Of a stretch of 64,000 bases of DNA, positions 17,685 to 26,328 are shown piece after piece. The notes under the pieces are model-generated. The model saw only the letters and a program-made list of their open reading frames with translations, searched no databases and was not told the origin of the DNA. Both the position numbers and the translations under genes were made by a program. The stretch's first letter is position 1; each line of letters opens with the position of its first letter. Origin of the DNA: an uncultured Dietzia sp. (GTDB lineage: Bacteria; Actinomycetota; Actinomycetes; Mycobacteriales; Mycobacteriaceae); contig NZ_CALMYY010000112.1 in assembly GCF_937873725.1 (NCBI RefSeq), forward strand, positions 58,360-122,359. The letters are read 5' to 3'.

Positions 17685-20231
17685 GTGCATCTGCCCGAAC
17701 TCCTCGCTGACCTGGACGACGTCCCCTCCGACCTCCACGAGGAGGCGGTCTTCGACGCCTTTGTGGCCTGGGCCGCCGATCAGGGCCTCAGTCTGTACCC
17801 GGCGCAGGAGGAGGCGGTCCTCGAGGTAGCGGCGGGCAGCCACGTCGTCCTGGCCACCCCGACGGGCTCGGGCAAGTCCCTCGTGGCGCTGGGCGCGCAC
17901 TTCTCCGCGATGGCCAGGGGGGTCCGCAGCTACTACACCGCCCCGATCAAGGCCCTGGTCAGCGAGAAGTTCTTCGCGCTGTGCACCGTGTTCGGCGCCG
18001 AGAACGTGGGGATGCTCACCGGCGACGCGTCGGTGAACCCGCACGCCCCGATCGTCTGTGCCACCGCCGAGATCGTCGCGAACATCGCCCTCCGCGAGGG
18101 GGCCGACGCGGACATCGGCCAAGTGGTGATGGACGAGTTCCACTACTACTCGGATCCCGACCGGGGCTGGGCCTGGCAGGTCCCGCTCATCGAGCTGCCC
18201 GACACGCAATTCCTGCTGATGTCCGCCACGCTGGGCGACGTGGACTGGCTGCTCGAGGACCTGCGCCGCCGCACCGGGCGCGAGTCCACCCTCGTCGGCG
18301 GCACCGACCGGCCCGTTCCCCTGTCGTTCGAGTACGTCCTCGCCGGGGTGCAGGAGACGGTCGAACTCCTGATCCGGGACGGGAAGGCCCCCGCCTACAT
18401 CGTCCACTTCACCCAGGCCTCCGCCCTCGAGCAGGCACAGGCACTCACCTCGCTCACGGTGGCCTCCAAGGAACGCAAGGCGGAGATCTCCACGGAGATC
18501 GGCGGGTTCCGGTTCACCACCGCGTTCGGCCGGACCCTGCGCAAGCTCCTCCTGCACGGAATCGGCGTCCACCACGCCGGGATGCTCCCCAAGTACCGGC
18601 GCCTGGTCGAGCGGCTCGCCCAGGACGGGCTCCTCACGGTCATCTGCGGCACGGACACACTCGGCGTGGGCATCAACGTCCCCATCCGGACGGTGCTGTT
18701 CACCGGTCTCACCAAATTCGACGGCCGCCGCCAGCGCGTCCTCAAGTCCCGGGAGTTCCACCAGATCGCCGGCCGCGCCGGGCGTGCCGGGTTCGACACA
18801 GAGGGACTGGTGGTGGTGCTGGCCCCCGAGCACGAGGTCGAGAACTCCAAGGCCGCCGCCAAGGTGGCCGCCAACCCCAAGAAGAAGGGCAGGCCCGCCA
18901 AGAAGAAGCCCCCGGAGGGCTTCGTCAACTGGTCGCAGGCCACGTTCGACAAGCTCGTCGGGGCGCAGCCCGAACAGCTCACCAGCCGTTTCGAGGTGAG
19001 CAACGGCATGCTTCTCAACGTGATCTCGCGCCCCGGGAGCTGCTACGCACACATGCGCCACCTCCTGTTGTCCTCCCACGAGACCCGAGCACGGACCCGA
19101 CATCACGTCCTTCGGTCGATCGAGCTCTTCCGAGGCCTCGAGACCGCCAGCATCGTCGAGCGGGTCGCGGAGCCCGATTCCGACGGGCGACACGTCCGCC
19201 TCACCGTCGACCTCCAGCGGGACTTCGCGCTCAACCAGCCGCTCGCGCCGTTCGCCATCGCGACGATGGAGATCCTCGACCCCGACTCCCCCACCCCGGC
19301 GCTGGATCTCGTGTCGGTGATCGAGGCCGTCCTCGACGACCCGAGGCCGATCCTCTACGCCCAACAGCGGGCGGCGCGCGGCGAGGCCATCGGCGCCCTC
19401 AAGGCCGATGGGGTGGAGTACTCCGAGCGGATGGAGATCGTCGAGGAGATCTCGTGGCCCAAGCCGCTCGCGGACCTCATCGCCGACGCCTACGACGCGT
19501 ACCGGGCCGGGCACCCGTGGGTCGCCGGGCTCGAGCCCTCGCCCAAGTCGGTGATCCGGGAGATGGTCGAGCGGGGCATGACGTTCTCCGACCTGGTGTC
19601 GGCATACGGTCTCGGCCGGTCCGAGGGGTCGGTCCTGCGTTACCTCACCGACGCCTACCGGGCGCTCCGCCAGACCGTCCCGGCGGACCTGAGGACCGAG
19701 GAGTTCGACGACCTCGTGGAGTGGCTGGGGGAACTGGTGCGCCAGGTCGACTCGAGCCTGTTGGACGAGTGGGAACTCCTCACCGACCCCGACGTCTCCC
19801 CGGAGCAGGTGGCCGAGCTCGCCTTCGGCCAGTCCTCCGGGGCGACCCGTCCCGTCACCGCCAACCGGCGGGCATTCCGGGTGATGGTCCGCAACGCCAT
19901 GTTCCGGCGGGTGGAGCTGTTGTCGAGGGACGACATCGACCGGCTGGTCGAACTCGACTCGGACGTGCCCCAGCACCCCGACTGGGACGCGGAGATCGAC
20001 GCCTACTGGGACGAGTACGACGAGATAGGAGCAGGGCCGCAGGCCCGCGGGCCGGCGCTGTTCTCGGTCACGGAATCGGGTGACGGGCTCGAGCCCGGGA
20101 CGTGGCGCGTCCGACAGGTCATCGACGACCCCGAGGGCGATCACGGCTGGGCGATCGAGGGCGTGGTGGACCTGGGCGCCAGCGACGAGGCCGGCGAGGT
20201 CCGGTTCGCCTCACTGGCCCTGTCCGGCTGA
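17685..20231 (+). CDS. Ski2/Mtr4-like DEAD/DEAH-box RNA helicase with C-terminal DUF3516
   Basis: This 848-residue helicase has motif I ATPTGSGKS near residue 62, motif II as DEFH (VVMDEFHYYSD), motif III LLMSATLGD and motif VI QIAGRAGRAGFD. The C-terminal half corresponds to DUF3516. Ski2-like enzymes unwind structured RNA. A short basic insert, KKKGRPAKKKPPEG near residue 405, resembles an AT-hook or RNA-binding tail and lies between the helicase core and the C-terminal domain. The GTG at 17685 gives MHLPELL, the natural domain start. Confidence 0.9.
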   Translation: MHLPELLADLDDVPSDLHEEAVFDAFVAWAADQGLSLYPAQEEAVLEVAAGSHVVLATPTGSGKSLVALGAHFSAMARGVRSYYTAPIKALVSEKFFALCTVFGAENVGMLTGDASVNPHAPIVCATAEIVANIALREGADADIGQVVMDEFHYYSDPDRGWAWQVPLIELPDTQFLLMSATLGDVDWLLEDLRRRTGRESTLVGGTDRPVPLSFEYVLAGVQETVELLIRDGKAPAYIVHFTQASALEQAQALTSLTVASKERKAEISTEIGGFRFTTAFGRTLRKLLLHGIGVHHAGMLPKYRRLVERLAQDGLLTVICGTDTLGVGINVPIRTVLFTGLTKFDGRRQRVLKSREFHQIAGRAGRAGFDTEGLVVVLAPEHEVENSKAAAKVAANPKKKGRPAKKKPPEGFVNWSQATFDKLVGAQPEQLTSRFEVSNGMLLNVISRPGSCYAHMRHLLLSSHETRARTRHHVLRSIELFRGLETASIVERVAEPDSDGRHVRLTVDLQRDFALNQPLAPFAIATMEILDPDSPTPALDLVSVIEAVLDDPRPILYAQQRAARGEAIGALKADGVEYSERMEIVEEISWPKPLADLIADAYDAYRAGHPWVAGLEPSPKSVIREMVERGMTFSDLVSAYGLGRSEGSVLRYLTDAYRALRQTVPADLRTEEFDDLVEWLGELVRQVDSSLLDEWELLTDPDVSPEQVAELAFGQSSGATRPVTANRRAFRVMVRNAMFRRVELLSRDDIDRLVELDSDVPQHPDWDAEIDAYWDEYDEIGAGPQARGPALFSVTESGDGLEPGTWRVRQVIDDPEGDHGWAIEGVVDLGASDEAGEVRFASLALSG

Positions 20232-20316
20232 TCCCGCCCGGAGCCTGGAACCAGGCGACCGGAAGGGTGACCGTACGATGACCATCGACCATCGACCCGA
20301 CACCTGGAGGACGACT

Positions 20317-20775
20317 GTGACCCCCCGCATCCTGTACACGAGGCTCGCGCTGGCGGAGGTGATCACCTGGACCCTGCTGATCCTGGGGATGATCGGCAAG
20401 TACGCGTTCGGGCTCGACTGGGCGACGATGGTCGGCGGCAGCATCCACGGGTTCGTGTTCCTCTGTTACTCCGCGACCACGCTCGCGGTGTGGACCGACA
20501 AGCGGTGGTCCCCCGCGACCGGCGTGCTCGGGCTGGCCTCCGCCGTCATCCCCTACGCCACGGTCCCCTTCGAGCGGTCGGTCGAGCACCGGGGCCTCCT
20601 CGAGGGCCCCTGGCGCCTCGGCCCCGGGGGGGATCAGCCCCGCTCGCTACCCGAGCGGGCCCTGGCGTTCGCCCTCCGATCCCCTGTGGTGGCCCTGCTC
20701 GTGGCGCTGGTCGTGATCGCCGTCGTGTTCTCTCTGCTGCTGATGGCCGGGAAGCCCACGGAATGGTTCTCGTGA
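20317..20775 (+). CDS. DUF3817 integral membrane protein
   Basis: This 152-residue protein has an N-terminal TPRILYTRLALAEVITWTLL followed by GMIGKY, typical of DUF3817, and about four hydrophobic segments including a C-terminal one (VVALLVALVVIAVVFSLLL). The function is unknown. The GTG at 20317 has a GGAGG six bases upstream; an ATG at 20278 would add 13 residues but has poorer spacing. It ends in a GTGA overlap with the TetR gene. Confidence 0.8.
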   Translation: MTPRILYTRLALAEVITWTLLILGMIGKYAFGLDWATMVGGSIHGFVFLCYSATTLAVWTDKRWSPATGVLGLASAVIPYATVPFERSVEHRGLLEGPWRLGPGGDQPRSLPERALAFALRSPVVALLVALVVIAVVFSLLLMAGKPTEWFS

Positions 20776-21398
20776 GTCTGCCCCGCGAGCCGGGTCGTCG
20801 CGAGCTGAACAAGGCCGACAAGCAACGCCGGATCCGGGACGCCGCGCGGGACCTGTTCTCCCGCCGCGGGTACTCCTCCATCACCACCCAGGAGGTGGCC
20901 GACCTGGCGGAGGTGGGAACGGGAACGCTGTTCCGCTACGCCACGTCCAAGGGCGAACTCCTGTGCATGGTGGCCAACGAGCAACTTCGCGCGATGGTCG
21001 ACACCGTGCCCGACACCGGCGACCCGGTGGAGGATCTCGTCACACTCTGCGACCCACTGTTCGTCGCGCTCGAGACCCAGCCCGAGAACATCGCCGCCTA
21101 CCACCGTGAGACCCTGTTCGGTGAGCCGGGTCCGCACCGCGAGGAGGCGCAGCGGATCTTCCGGGACTTGCGCGGGAGCATCGGGGAGATACTCGCGCGG
21201 CACTCCGCGGGCGCACCCGGATCCGACCTCGAGGGCCCGGCCCAGACCGTCTTCGACGTCCTGTACATGGGAATCGTGCGGTCGGGAACCGACCGGACGC
21301 CGGGTCGCGACCACCGAGCCGACCTTCGACTCCACGTCCGACGGGTGCTCCACGGAGCACTTCCCACCTCCCCCGCGCACACCCCCGACAGCCCCTGA
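20772..21398 (+). CDS. TetR family transcriptional regulator
   Basis: This protein of about 208 residues has an N-terminal TetR DNA-binding domain: KADKQRRIRDAARDLFSRRG, then helix-turn-helix TTQEVADLAEVGTGTLFRY. The C-terminal ligand domain is variable and gives no hint of the inducer. The start is either the GTG at 20772, overlapping the DUF3817 stop, or the ATG at 20763. Translational coupling to the membrane gene suggests that it controls that operon or the adjacent NUDIX gene. Confidence 0.85.
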   Translation: MSLPREPGRRELNKADKQRRIRDAARDLFSRRGYSSITTQEVADLAEVGTGTLFRYATSKGELLCMVANEQLRAMVDTVPDTGDPVEDLVTLCDPLFVALETQPENIAAYHRETLFGEPGPHREEAQRIFRDLRGSIGEILARHSAGAPGSDLEGPAQTVFDVLYMGIVRSGTDRTPGRDHRADLRLHVRRVLHGALPTSPAHTPDSP

Positions 21399-21458
21399 AA
21401 GTGGCGGATTCATCACCCCACCGCACCACCCCCCATCACGCCGGGCGACACTGTCGTC

Positions 21459-22277
21459 ATGACCGACCTCCAGGCCACCGCCACCCGCCCGATCAAAGAC
21501 GCCTCCACCGTGATGGTGGTCCGTGACGCCGACCAGGGACCGGAGGTGTTCGTCGCGCGCCGCGTCCGCGGCATGGCGTTCGCCGGCGGGATGACCGTGT
21601 TCCCCGGTGGCGGTGTGGACGCCGCCGACGACGATCCGGACGTCGCCTGGACGGGTCCCGCCCCGGAGTGGTGGGCCGGCCGGTTCGATTGCGATGTCCC
21701 GCGGGCCCGCCGCCTGGTGTGTGCGGCGGCGAGGGAGACCTTCGAGGAGTGCGGCGTGCTGCTGGCGGACCACCTCGACGGCTCACCCGTCTCGGACGCC
21801 GGCCGGTACCATTCGAGCCGCGCCGACCTCGAAGAGCACCGGCTGACCTTCAGCCGGTTCCTCGCCGACGAGGATCTCTCCCTCGCCGCGGGTCGGCTCC
21901 GCCCCTTCGACCACTGGATCACCCCGGCCGTGGAGCCCCGGCGGTACGACACCCGGTTCTTCCTCGCCGCCCTCCCCGAGGGGCAGGAGCCGGACGACCT
22001 GACGACCGAGGTCGACCTCACCATGTGGGCCCGCCCGATCGACCTGCTCGAGGATTTCCGTTCGGGACGCTCCATGCTCCTGCCCCCCACGTGGACCCAA
22101 CTCCGCCTCCTGTCCGAGTTCTCCGACGTCGACTCCGCCCTCGCGTGCGAGCGCGAGATCTCGCCGATCGAACCGGAGATCATCGACGGCGGCGCGGACG
22201 GGATCCGGGTGGGCTTCGACGGCTCCGACGAGTACTGGTCGGATTACCAGGCGGGACACGCGCGGACCGGGGACTGA
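21459..22277 (+). CDS. NUDIX hydrolase (NUDT7/NUDT19-like)
   Basis: This 272-residue protein has a split NUDIX region: FPGGGVDAADDDPD, an insert, then AARETFEECGVLL with the catalytic RExxEExG. This layout, with an insertion inside the Nudix box, is shared with CoA-diphosphatase-like NUDT7/NUDT19 proteins, so a CoA or acyl-CoA substrate is possible. The C-terminal part (TMWARPIDLLEDF and TWTQLRLL) is also typical. The start ATG follows the TetR gene by 60 bases. Confidence 0.85.
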   Translation: MTDLQATATRPIKDASTVMVVRDADQGPEVFVARRVRGMAFAGGMTVFPGGGVDAADDDPDVAWTGPAPEWWAGRFDCDVPRARRLVCAAARETFEECGVLLADHLDGSPVSDAGRYHSSRADLEEHRLTFSRFLADEDLSLAAGRLRPFDHWITPAVEPRRYDTRFFLAALPEGQEPDDLTTEVDLTMWARPIDLLEDFRSGRSMLLPPTWTQLRLLSEFSDVDSALACEREISPIEPEIIDGGADGIRVGFDGSDEYWSDYQAGHARTGD

Positions 22278-22341
22278 TCCCCCGGGAACTCACATCGCGA
22301 ACCCCGCACGGACGCTGCGGCGCGGTGGTTGACTGCACCCC

Positions 22342-23286
22342 ATGCCGGATTTCGAGTTCGACGTCGACGCGTCGATCGCTGCCGGGTGGGAACGCTTCGC
22401 CGCCCGCCTGGCCGACCTCCTGCGTGACCTGGTTCCCGGGGCGACCTTCGACCTGGCCGTGCCGGTCCTCGGAGCACCGTCCACCCGCGCCCCCTACATC
22501 CGCTTCACCGCGGCCGGAGGCGAGCGGATCCACCTCGAGGTCTCCGGCGGTGGGTCGGAGGATCTCCCCGTCCCGTTGCGCCGGGGCCAGCTCGAGCAGC
22601 TGACCTCGCTGGGCTGGGCGGACGGGAGTCCGGAGGCGATCCCGGGGAGCGCTCCCAGCCCGTCCGTCACCCTCCCCGTGTCGCGCGCCTCGGAGGCCGC
22701 GCACCTCGTGGCGGGGACCATGGAGCGGGTCTTCGGGATCCCCCACCCCGTGTTCCTCCACGATGTGGCGGGCCCCGACCACACCGACCACGGCGAGGCT
22801 GCACGCCCTGTCCAGCAGGACGCGGATTTCCAGCCGCTGCCCATCACCGATCCCGATGAGGCGACACGCGCCGTGGGCGCGGCTCTCGCCGAGGTGTACC
22901 AGCGTCGTGTCCAGGCCGACGAGCATGACGTGTTCACCGTCCCCGCCGGATGTGTCGTGCTCTTTGTCAGGGCGCACCGCTCCCTCCCGCTGATCGTCTT
23001 CCGGAGCCCGCTCGTCTCGTCGGTGGAGGATGTGTCGGCCGCCGAGACCGAGGTGGCGATCCTCAACCGGGATTCGTTGTGGTGCCGGTATGTGTTCGAC
23101 GGCAAGACCATCTCCGCCGAGTCCGAGTTCGTCGACCGGGTGTTCGTGCCCGTCAACTTCAAAATCCAGCTCGCCGAGATCTCCGCGGAACTCGACGACA
23201 TCTACTCGGACCTCGCCCGACGGGTGGCGGGCAAGAGGTGGCGTGACCTGCGCGCCGCCGAGGAGGACCACACGGACGGACAGTAG
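22342..23286 (+). CDS. YbjN/TY-Chap-like peptide-binding chaperone domain protein (tentative)
   Basis: This 314-residue soluble protein has an N-terminal WERFAARLADLLRDL segment and a segment of hydrophobic strands with RFTAAGGERIHLEVSGGG. A C-terminal half includes VEDVSAAETEVAILNRDS and VFVPVNFKIQL. The pattern resembles the actinobacterial TY-Chap (YbjN/CesT-like) proteins, thought to bind peptides; I assign this only by general resemblance. The two halves look like a duplicated fold. It starts 64 bases after the NUDIX gene and is followed by a lipoprotein gene in the same direction. Confidence 0.6.
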   Translation: MPDFEFDVDASIAAGWERFAARLADLLRDLVPGATFDLAVPVLGAPSTRAPYIRFTAAGGERIHLEVSGGGSEDLPVPLRRGQLEQLTSLGWADGSPEAIPGSAPSPSVTLPVSRASEAAHLVAGTMERVFGIPHPVFLHDVAGPDHTDHGEAARPVQQDADFQPLPITDPDEATRAVGAALAEVYQRRVQADEHDVFTVPAGCVVLFVRAHRSLPLIVFRSPLVSSVEDVSAAETEVAILNRDSLWCRYVFDGKTISAESEFVDRVFVPVNFKIQLAEISAELDDIYSDLARRVAGKRWRDLRAAEEDHTDGQ

Positions 23287-23340
23287 GATCAGGATCTGCC
23301 GGGACGCGCCCGGCCCACGACATCTCCCCAGGAGCGCCAC

Positions 23341-23880
23341 ATGCGTCGCGCCGCCCTCGCTGCCGTCCTCGCGGCCGCGGCCGTGTTCACGACCGCCTGC
23401 TCGCCGTCGATCTTCGGCGACGACGACACCCGCGGCGTCCCCGCGCCCACAGGCAGCCCCGCCGGACCCCTGCCGTCGTCGCAGCAGTTCGACCGTCCCT
23501 TCCCCGTGGCCGGCGACCAGTGGGACGCCACCGTGACCCTGTCCAACCTGCGGATAGTCCCGTCGTCCGGGTACACGGACTCGATCGTGGTGGTGGATGT
23601 CCGCGCGGTGCAGGCGTCCGGTCAACCGGTGCTCGGGCCGGCGGACTTCACCGCGTTCGACCCCTCGGGCCGACCCTTCGAGCGGCTGGAGAACCCGACC
23701 GGGACGGTGGAGGATCCGCTGGTCCAGTCGGTGATGAGCTTCCCCGGCGAGGAGATCCGCGGAATGGTCGCGTGGAAGATGCCCCGGGGTGAGCGGATCG
23801 GTCGAATCGATCTCGTCACACCGAGGACCATCGGCTCGGTCACCGTCACCCGCCAGCCGGTCGACCCGATGGCCTCGTGA
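23341..23880 (+). CDS. Putative secreted lipoprotein with a DUF4352/MPT63-like fold
   Basis: This 179-residue protein begins with a short basic segment and a hydrophobic stretch ending in FTTAC, so Cys20 is the probable lipidation site, although the lipobox is not fully canonical. After an acidic/proline spacer comes a beta-rich domain (WDATVTLSNLRIVPSSG and VVVDVRAVQASGQP). Its pattern, including the FDPSGRPF segment, resembles DUF4352/MPT63-type immunoglobulin-like domains. It would sit on the outer face of the membrane. The AGGAG site before ATG 23341 is good. Its 3' end overlaps the convergent ychJ-like gene by 35 bases. Confidence 0.7.
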   Translation: MRRAALAAVLAAAAVFTTACSPSIFGDDDTRGVPAPTGSPAGPLPSSQQFDRPFPVAGDQWDATVTLSNLRIVPSSGYTDSIVVVDVRAVQASGQPVLGPADFTAFDPSGRPFERLENPTGTVEDPLVQSVMSFPGEEIRGMVAWKMPRGERIGRIDLVTPRTIGSVTVTRQPVDPMAS

Positions 23881-24247
23881 CCTCGCCCTCGAGATAGACC
23901 CAGCGCCCGCCCCGGCGCTCGAAGGTCGATCGTTCGCGAATGGACGACGGCCCGTCGGGACCGCGGAAGGCGGCCTCGAACTCCACCGCGCCGGTGGCGT
24001 CGTCCACTCCTCCGGACACCACGTCGAGGATGGTGAGACCGGTCCAGTCGACGTCGTCCACCTCGACCGTGGAGGGCCTGGTCCGCGGGTGCCACGTCCG
24101 CCAGAGGTGTTCCTCGCTGCCGAGGACGAAGGCCGTGTACCTCGAGCGCATGAGTTGCTCGGCCGTCGCCGCCGGGACGCCGTCGGCCACGAGTGGCCCG
24201 CAGCACGTGGCGAACCCGGTTCCACTGCCACACGGGCACTCGGTCAT
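23846..24247 (-). CDS. YchJ family (UPF0225) SEC-C-like protein
   Basis: This 133-residue protein begins with MTECPCGSG, a zinc-binding CxCxxxxxxxxxCC motif completed by FATCCGP. The YchJ signature AATAEQLMRSRYTAFVLG and an SnoaL-like domain (WTGLTILDV, EFEAAFRG) follow. The family is widespread and of unknown function. The ATG at 24247 lies 92 bases from the divergent small gene. The 3' end overlaps the lipoprotein gene on the other strand. Confidence 0.85.
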   Translation of the reverse strand: MTECPCGSGTGFATCCGPLVADGVPAATAEQLMRSRYTAFVLGSEEHLWRTWHPRTRPSTVEVDDVDWTGLTILDVVSGGVDDATGAVEFEAAFRGPDGPSSIRERSTFERRGGRWVYLEGEVTRPSGRPAGG

Positions 24248-24339
24248 GTCCGGCTCCGTCCTGGTCGGGGTCCACACAGGCTACCGGCCGTCACCTCCAC
24301 TCACGGAGCGTGCCGGCGCGGACTATCCTGGGCCCCGAC

Positions 24340-24582
24340 ATGTCGAGTTTCCTGCGTTCCCTCTCCCGCCGACAGGCCGATTCCGGCATCGCACCGCTCC
24401 GCGTGCGGTCCTGCCGTGACCTGTGCGAGTGGACCCGAACCCCGGTCCAGCGCCGTGGGGAGCAGATGTTCGCGTGCCGCGGATGCGGGTCGCAGTGGGT
24501 TCCGAGTGAGCACTGGACCCCGCGCGACGCCAGCGGCGCGATCCCCCCCGCGGTGCTGGAGATCGTCAAGGGCGAGGACTGA
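24340..24582 (+). CDS. Small conserved cysteine-containing protein, function unknown
   Basis: This 80-residue open frame begins MSSFLRSLSRRQ. It contains CRDLCEW and CRGCGSQW, four cysteines that could form a zinc site. It ends with a tryptophan-containing segment (SEHWTP) and a short acidic tail. I do not recognise a named family. Codon pattern and the matching direction before the acyl-CoA synthetase gene support a real gene; the start ATG lacks a strong ribosome site. Confidence 0.6.
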   Translation: MSSFLRSLSRRQADSGIAPLRVRSCRDLCEWTRTPVQRRGEQMFACRGCGSQWVPSEHWTPRDASGAIPPAVLEIVKGED

Positions 24583-24622
24583 GCCCGCGCCGGACGCCCC
24601 GGTGCCTCTATATGCTGGGCGG

Positions 24623-26179
24623 ATGACCAGTACCCCTCAGCCTGTCCCCTCCGCAGTCGGTTCCGCGACGGTCGACGCGGTCCTGCGTCGCTCCGCGGCG
24701 CGATACCCCGACCGAACCGCTCTGACCTTCGACGACCGTCGGTGGACCTATGCGGCGCTCGACTCCGCGGTCGACCGGGTGGCCGCGATGCTCCTCGGCC
24801 TCGGCCTCGACGCCGGCACCCGGGTCGCGGCGTACGGCGTCAACTCGGACGCTTACCTCATCGCCTTCCTCGCCACCTCCCGGGCCGGGTTCACCCACGT
24901 TCCGGTGAACTACGCCCTCACCGGGGGCGAGCTCGAGTACCTGCTGGCGGACTCCGGCGCCACCCTCGTCCTGGTCGACCCCGCCCAGGCGCCCACCCTG
25001 GACAAGGTCCTCGCGACCATGCCCCGGCTGCGGTCTCTCGCACTGCTCCCCGGCTCCGGTGAGCCCGCCGGGGGGACGATCCTGGGCTCCGCGCTCGACC
25101 AGACCCCGCCCGCGCCCGTGGACTCCCCCTCGACCGGCGGTGACCTGGCCCAGCTCCTCTACACCTCGGGGACGACCTCGCGCCCCAAGGGCGCGATGAT
25201 GACGCATGCCGCGCTGGTCCACGAGTACGTGAGCTGCATCCTCACCCTGGACCTCACCGCCGACGACGAGCCGCTGGTGACCATGCCGCTCTATCATTCC
25301 GCCGCGATGCACGTCTTTGCACTGCCCTACCTGTCCCTGGGCGCGACGGTGCACCTCATGGCGGCTCCCGACGTCCCGGAGATCCTCCGCAGGGTCGAGG
25401 CGGACAAGATCGGGTCCCTCTTCCTGGCCCCCACGGTGTGGGTCCCGTTGGCCTCCCACCCGGACCTCGACACGCGCGATCTCTCGAGCCTGAGGAAGGC
25501 GCAGTACGGCGCGTCGATCATGCCGGTGACGGTCCTGCAGCGACTGCGTGGCAAGTACCCCGATCTGGGCTTCTACAACTGCTTCGGCCAGTCCGAGATC
25601 GGCCCTCTCGCCTGTGTCCTGCGCCCCGAGGAGCACGACGCCCGTCCGGCCAGCGCCGGTCGGTCCGTGTTCTTCGTCGAGGCCCGCGTTGTCGACGAGA
25701 GCGGCGCCGACGTCGCGGACGGCGAACGGGGCGAGATCGTCTACCGCTCTCCCCAGCTGTGCGCGGGTTACTGGAACAAGCCCGAGGCCACGGCCGAGGC
25801 GTTCCGGGACGGGTGGTTCCACTCGGGTGACCTGGTGATCCGTGACGCCGAGGGGTTCATCGAGGTGGTCGACCGCATCAAGGACGTGATCAACACCGGC
25901 GGCGTCCTCGTGGCGTCCCGTGAGGTCGAGGACGCGGTCTACCAGGACGTGCGCGTCGCGGAGGTCGCCGTGATCGGCACCCCGGACGAGAAGTGGATCG
26001 AGGCCGTCACGGCGATCGTCGTCCTCAAGGAGGGCGCCGACGTGACGGAGGAGGAGATCATCAGCGGCACGCGGGCCCACCTCGCGCCGTTCAAGGTGCC
26101 CAAGCGAGTCGTGTTCGTGGACGAACTGCCGAGGAACCAGTCCGGCAAGCTCCTCAAGCGCGAACTTCGCCAGGGCTGA
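24623..26179 (+). CDS. Long/medium-chain acyl-CoA synthetase (FadD type)
   Basis: This 518-residue AMP-forming ligase activates carboxylic acids to acyl-CoA. It has the phosphate loop LLYTSGTTSRPKGAMMTH near residues 178-195, the motif FNxFGQSE-like YNCFGQSEIGP, GWFHSGDLVIRD, and the C-terminal catalytic lysine in QSGKLLKREL. The length is typical. It belongs to the broad FadD class and the chain length cannot be told. A hairpin follows the stop, and a dehydrogenase gene lies downstream. Confidence 0.9.
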   Translation: MTSTPQPVPSAVGSATVDAVLRRSAARYPDRTALTFDDRRWTYAALDSAVDRVAAMLLGLGLDAGTRVAAYGVNSDAYLIAFLATSRAGFTHVPVNYALTGGELEYLLADSGATLVLVDPAQAPTLDKVLATMPRLRSLALLPGSGEPAGGTILGSALDQTPPAPVDSPSTGGDLAQLLYTSGTTSRPKGAMMTHAALVHEYVSCILTLDLTADDEPLVTMPLYHSAAMHVFALPYLSLGATVHLMAAPDVPEILRRVEADKIGSLFLAPTVWVPLASHPDLDTRDLSSLRKAQYGASIMPVTVLQRLRGKYPDLGFYNCFGQSEIGPLACVLRPEEHDARPASAGRSVFFVEARVVDESGADVADGERGEIVYRSPQLCAGYWNKPEATAEAFRDGWFHSGDLVIRDAEGFIEVVDRIKDVINTGGVLVASREVEDAVYQDVRVAEVAVIGTPDEKWIEAVTAIVVLKEGADVTEEEIISGTRAHLAPFKVPKRVVFVDELPRNQSGKLLKRELRQG

Positions 26180-26197
26180 CGCCCCCGGCGCAGCGCG

Positions 26198-26238
26198 GCG
26201 TCCCACCCAGCGGTCACGGCGGCCAACGGGTGGGACGC
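26198..26238 (+). terminator. Hairpin terminator after the acyl-CoA synthetase gene
   Basis: An 11-bp perfect stem (26198-26208 with 26228-26238) encloses a 19-base loop and begins 19 bases after the stop codon. The loop is large and there is no U-tract. Confidence 0.45.
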
Positions 26239-26328
26239 GGCCTGTCCCGGCGGCGAGGCGTGCCCTACCCTTGCGCCAAGTGACGTCGCTCACACCCGGG
26301 CGGCGCGTGTGCGGCACGGGAGGTCGAC

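Noticed and set aside
21250..21398. Possible frameshift at the 3' end of the TetR gene
   Set aside because: The other two frames give no TetR-like C-terminus, while the actual frame ends in a plausible helix (RADLRLHVRRVLHG).
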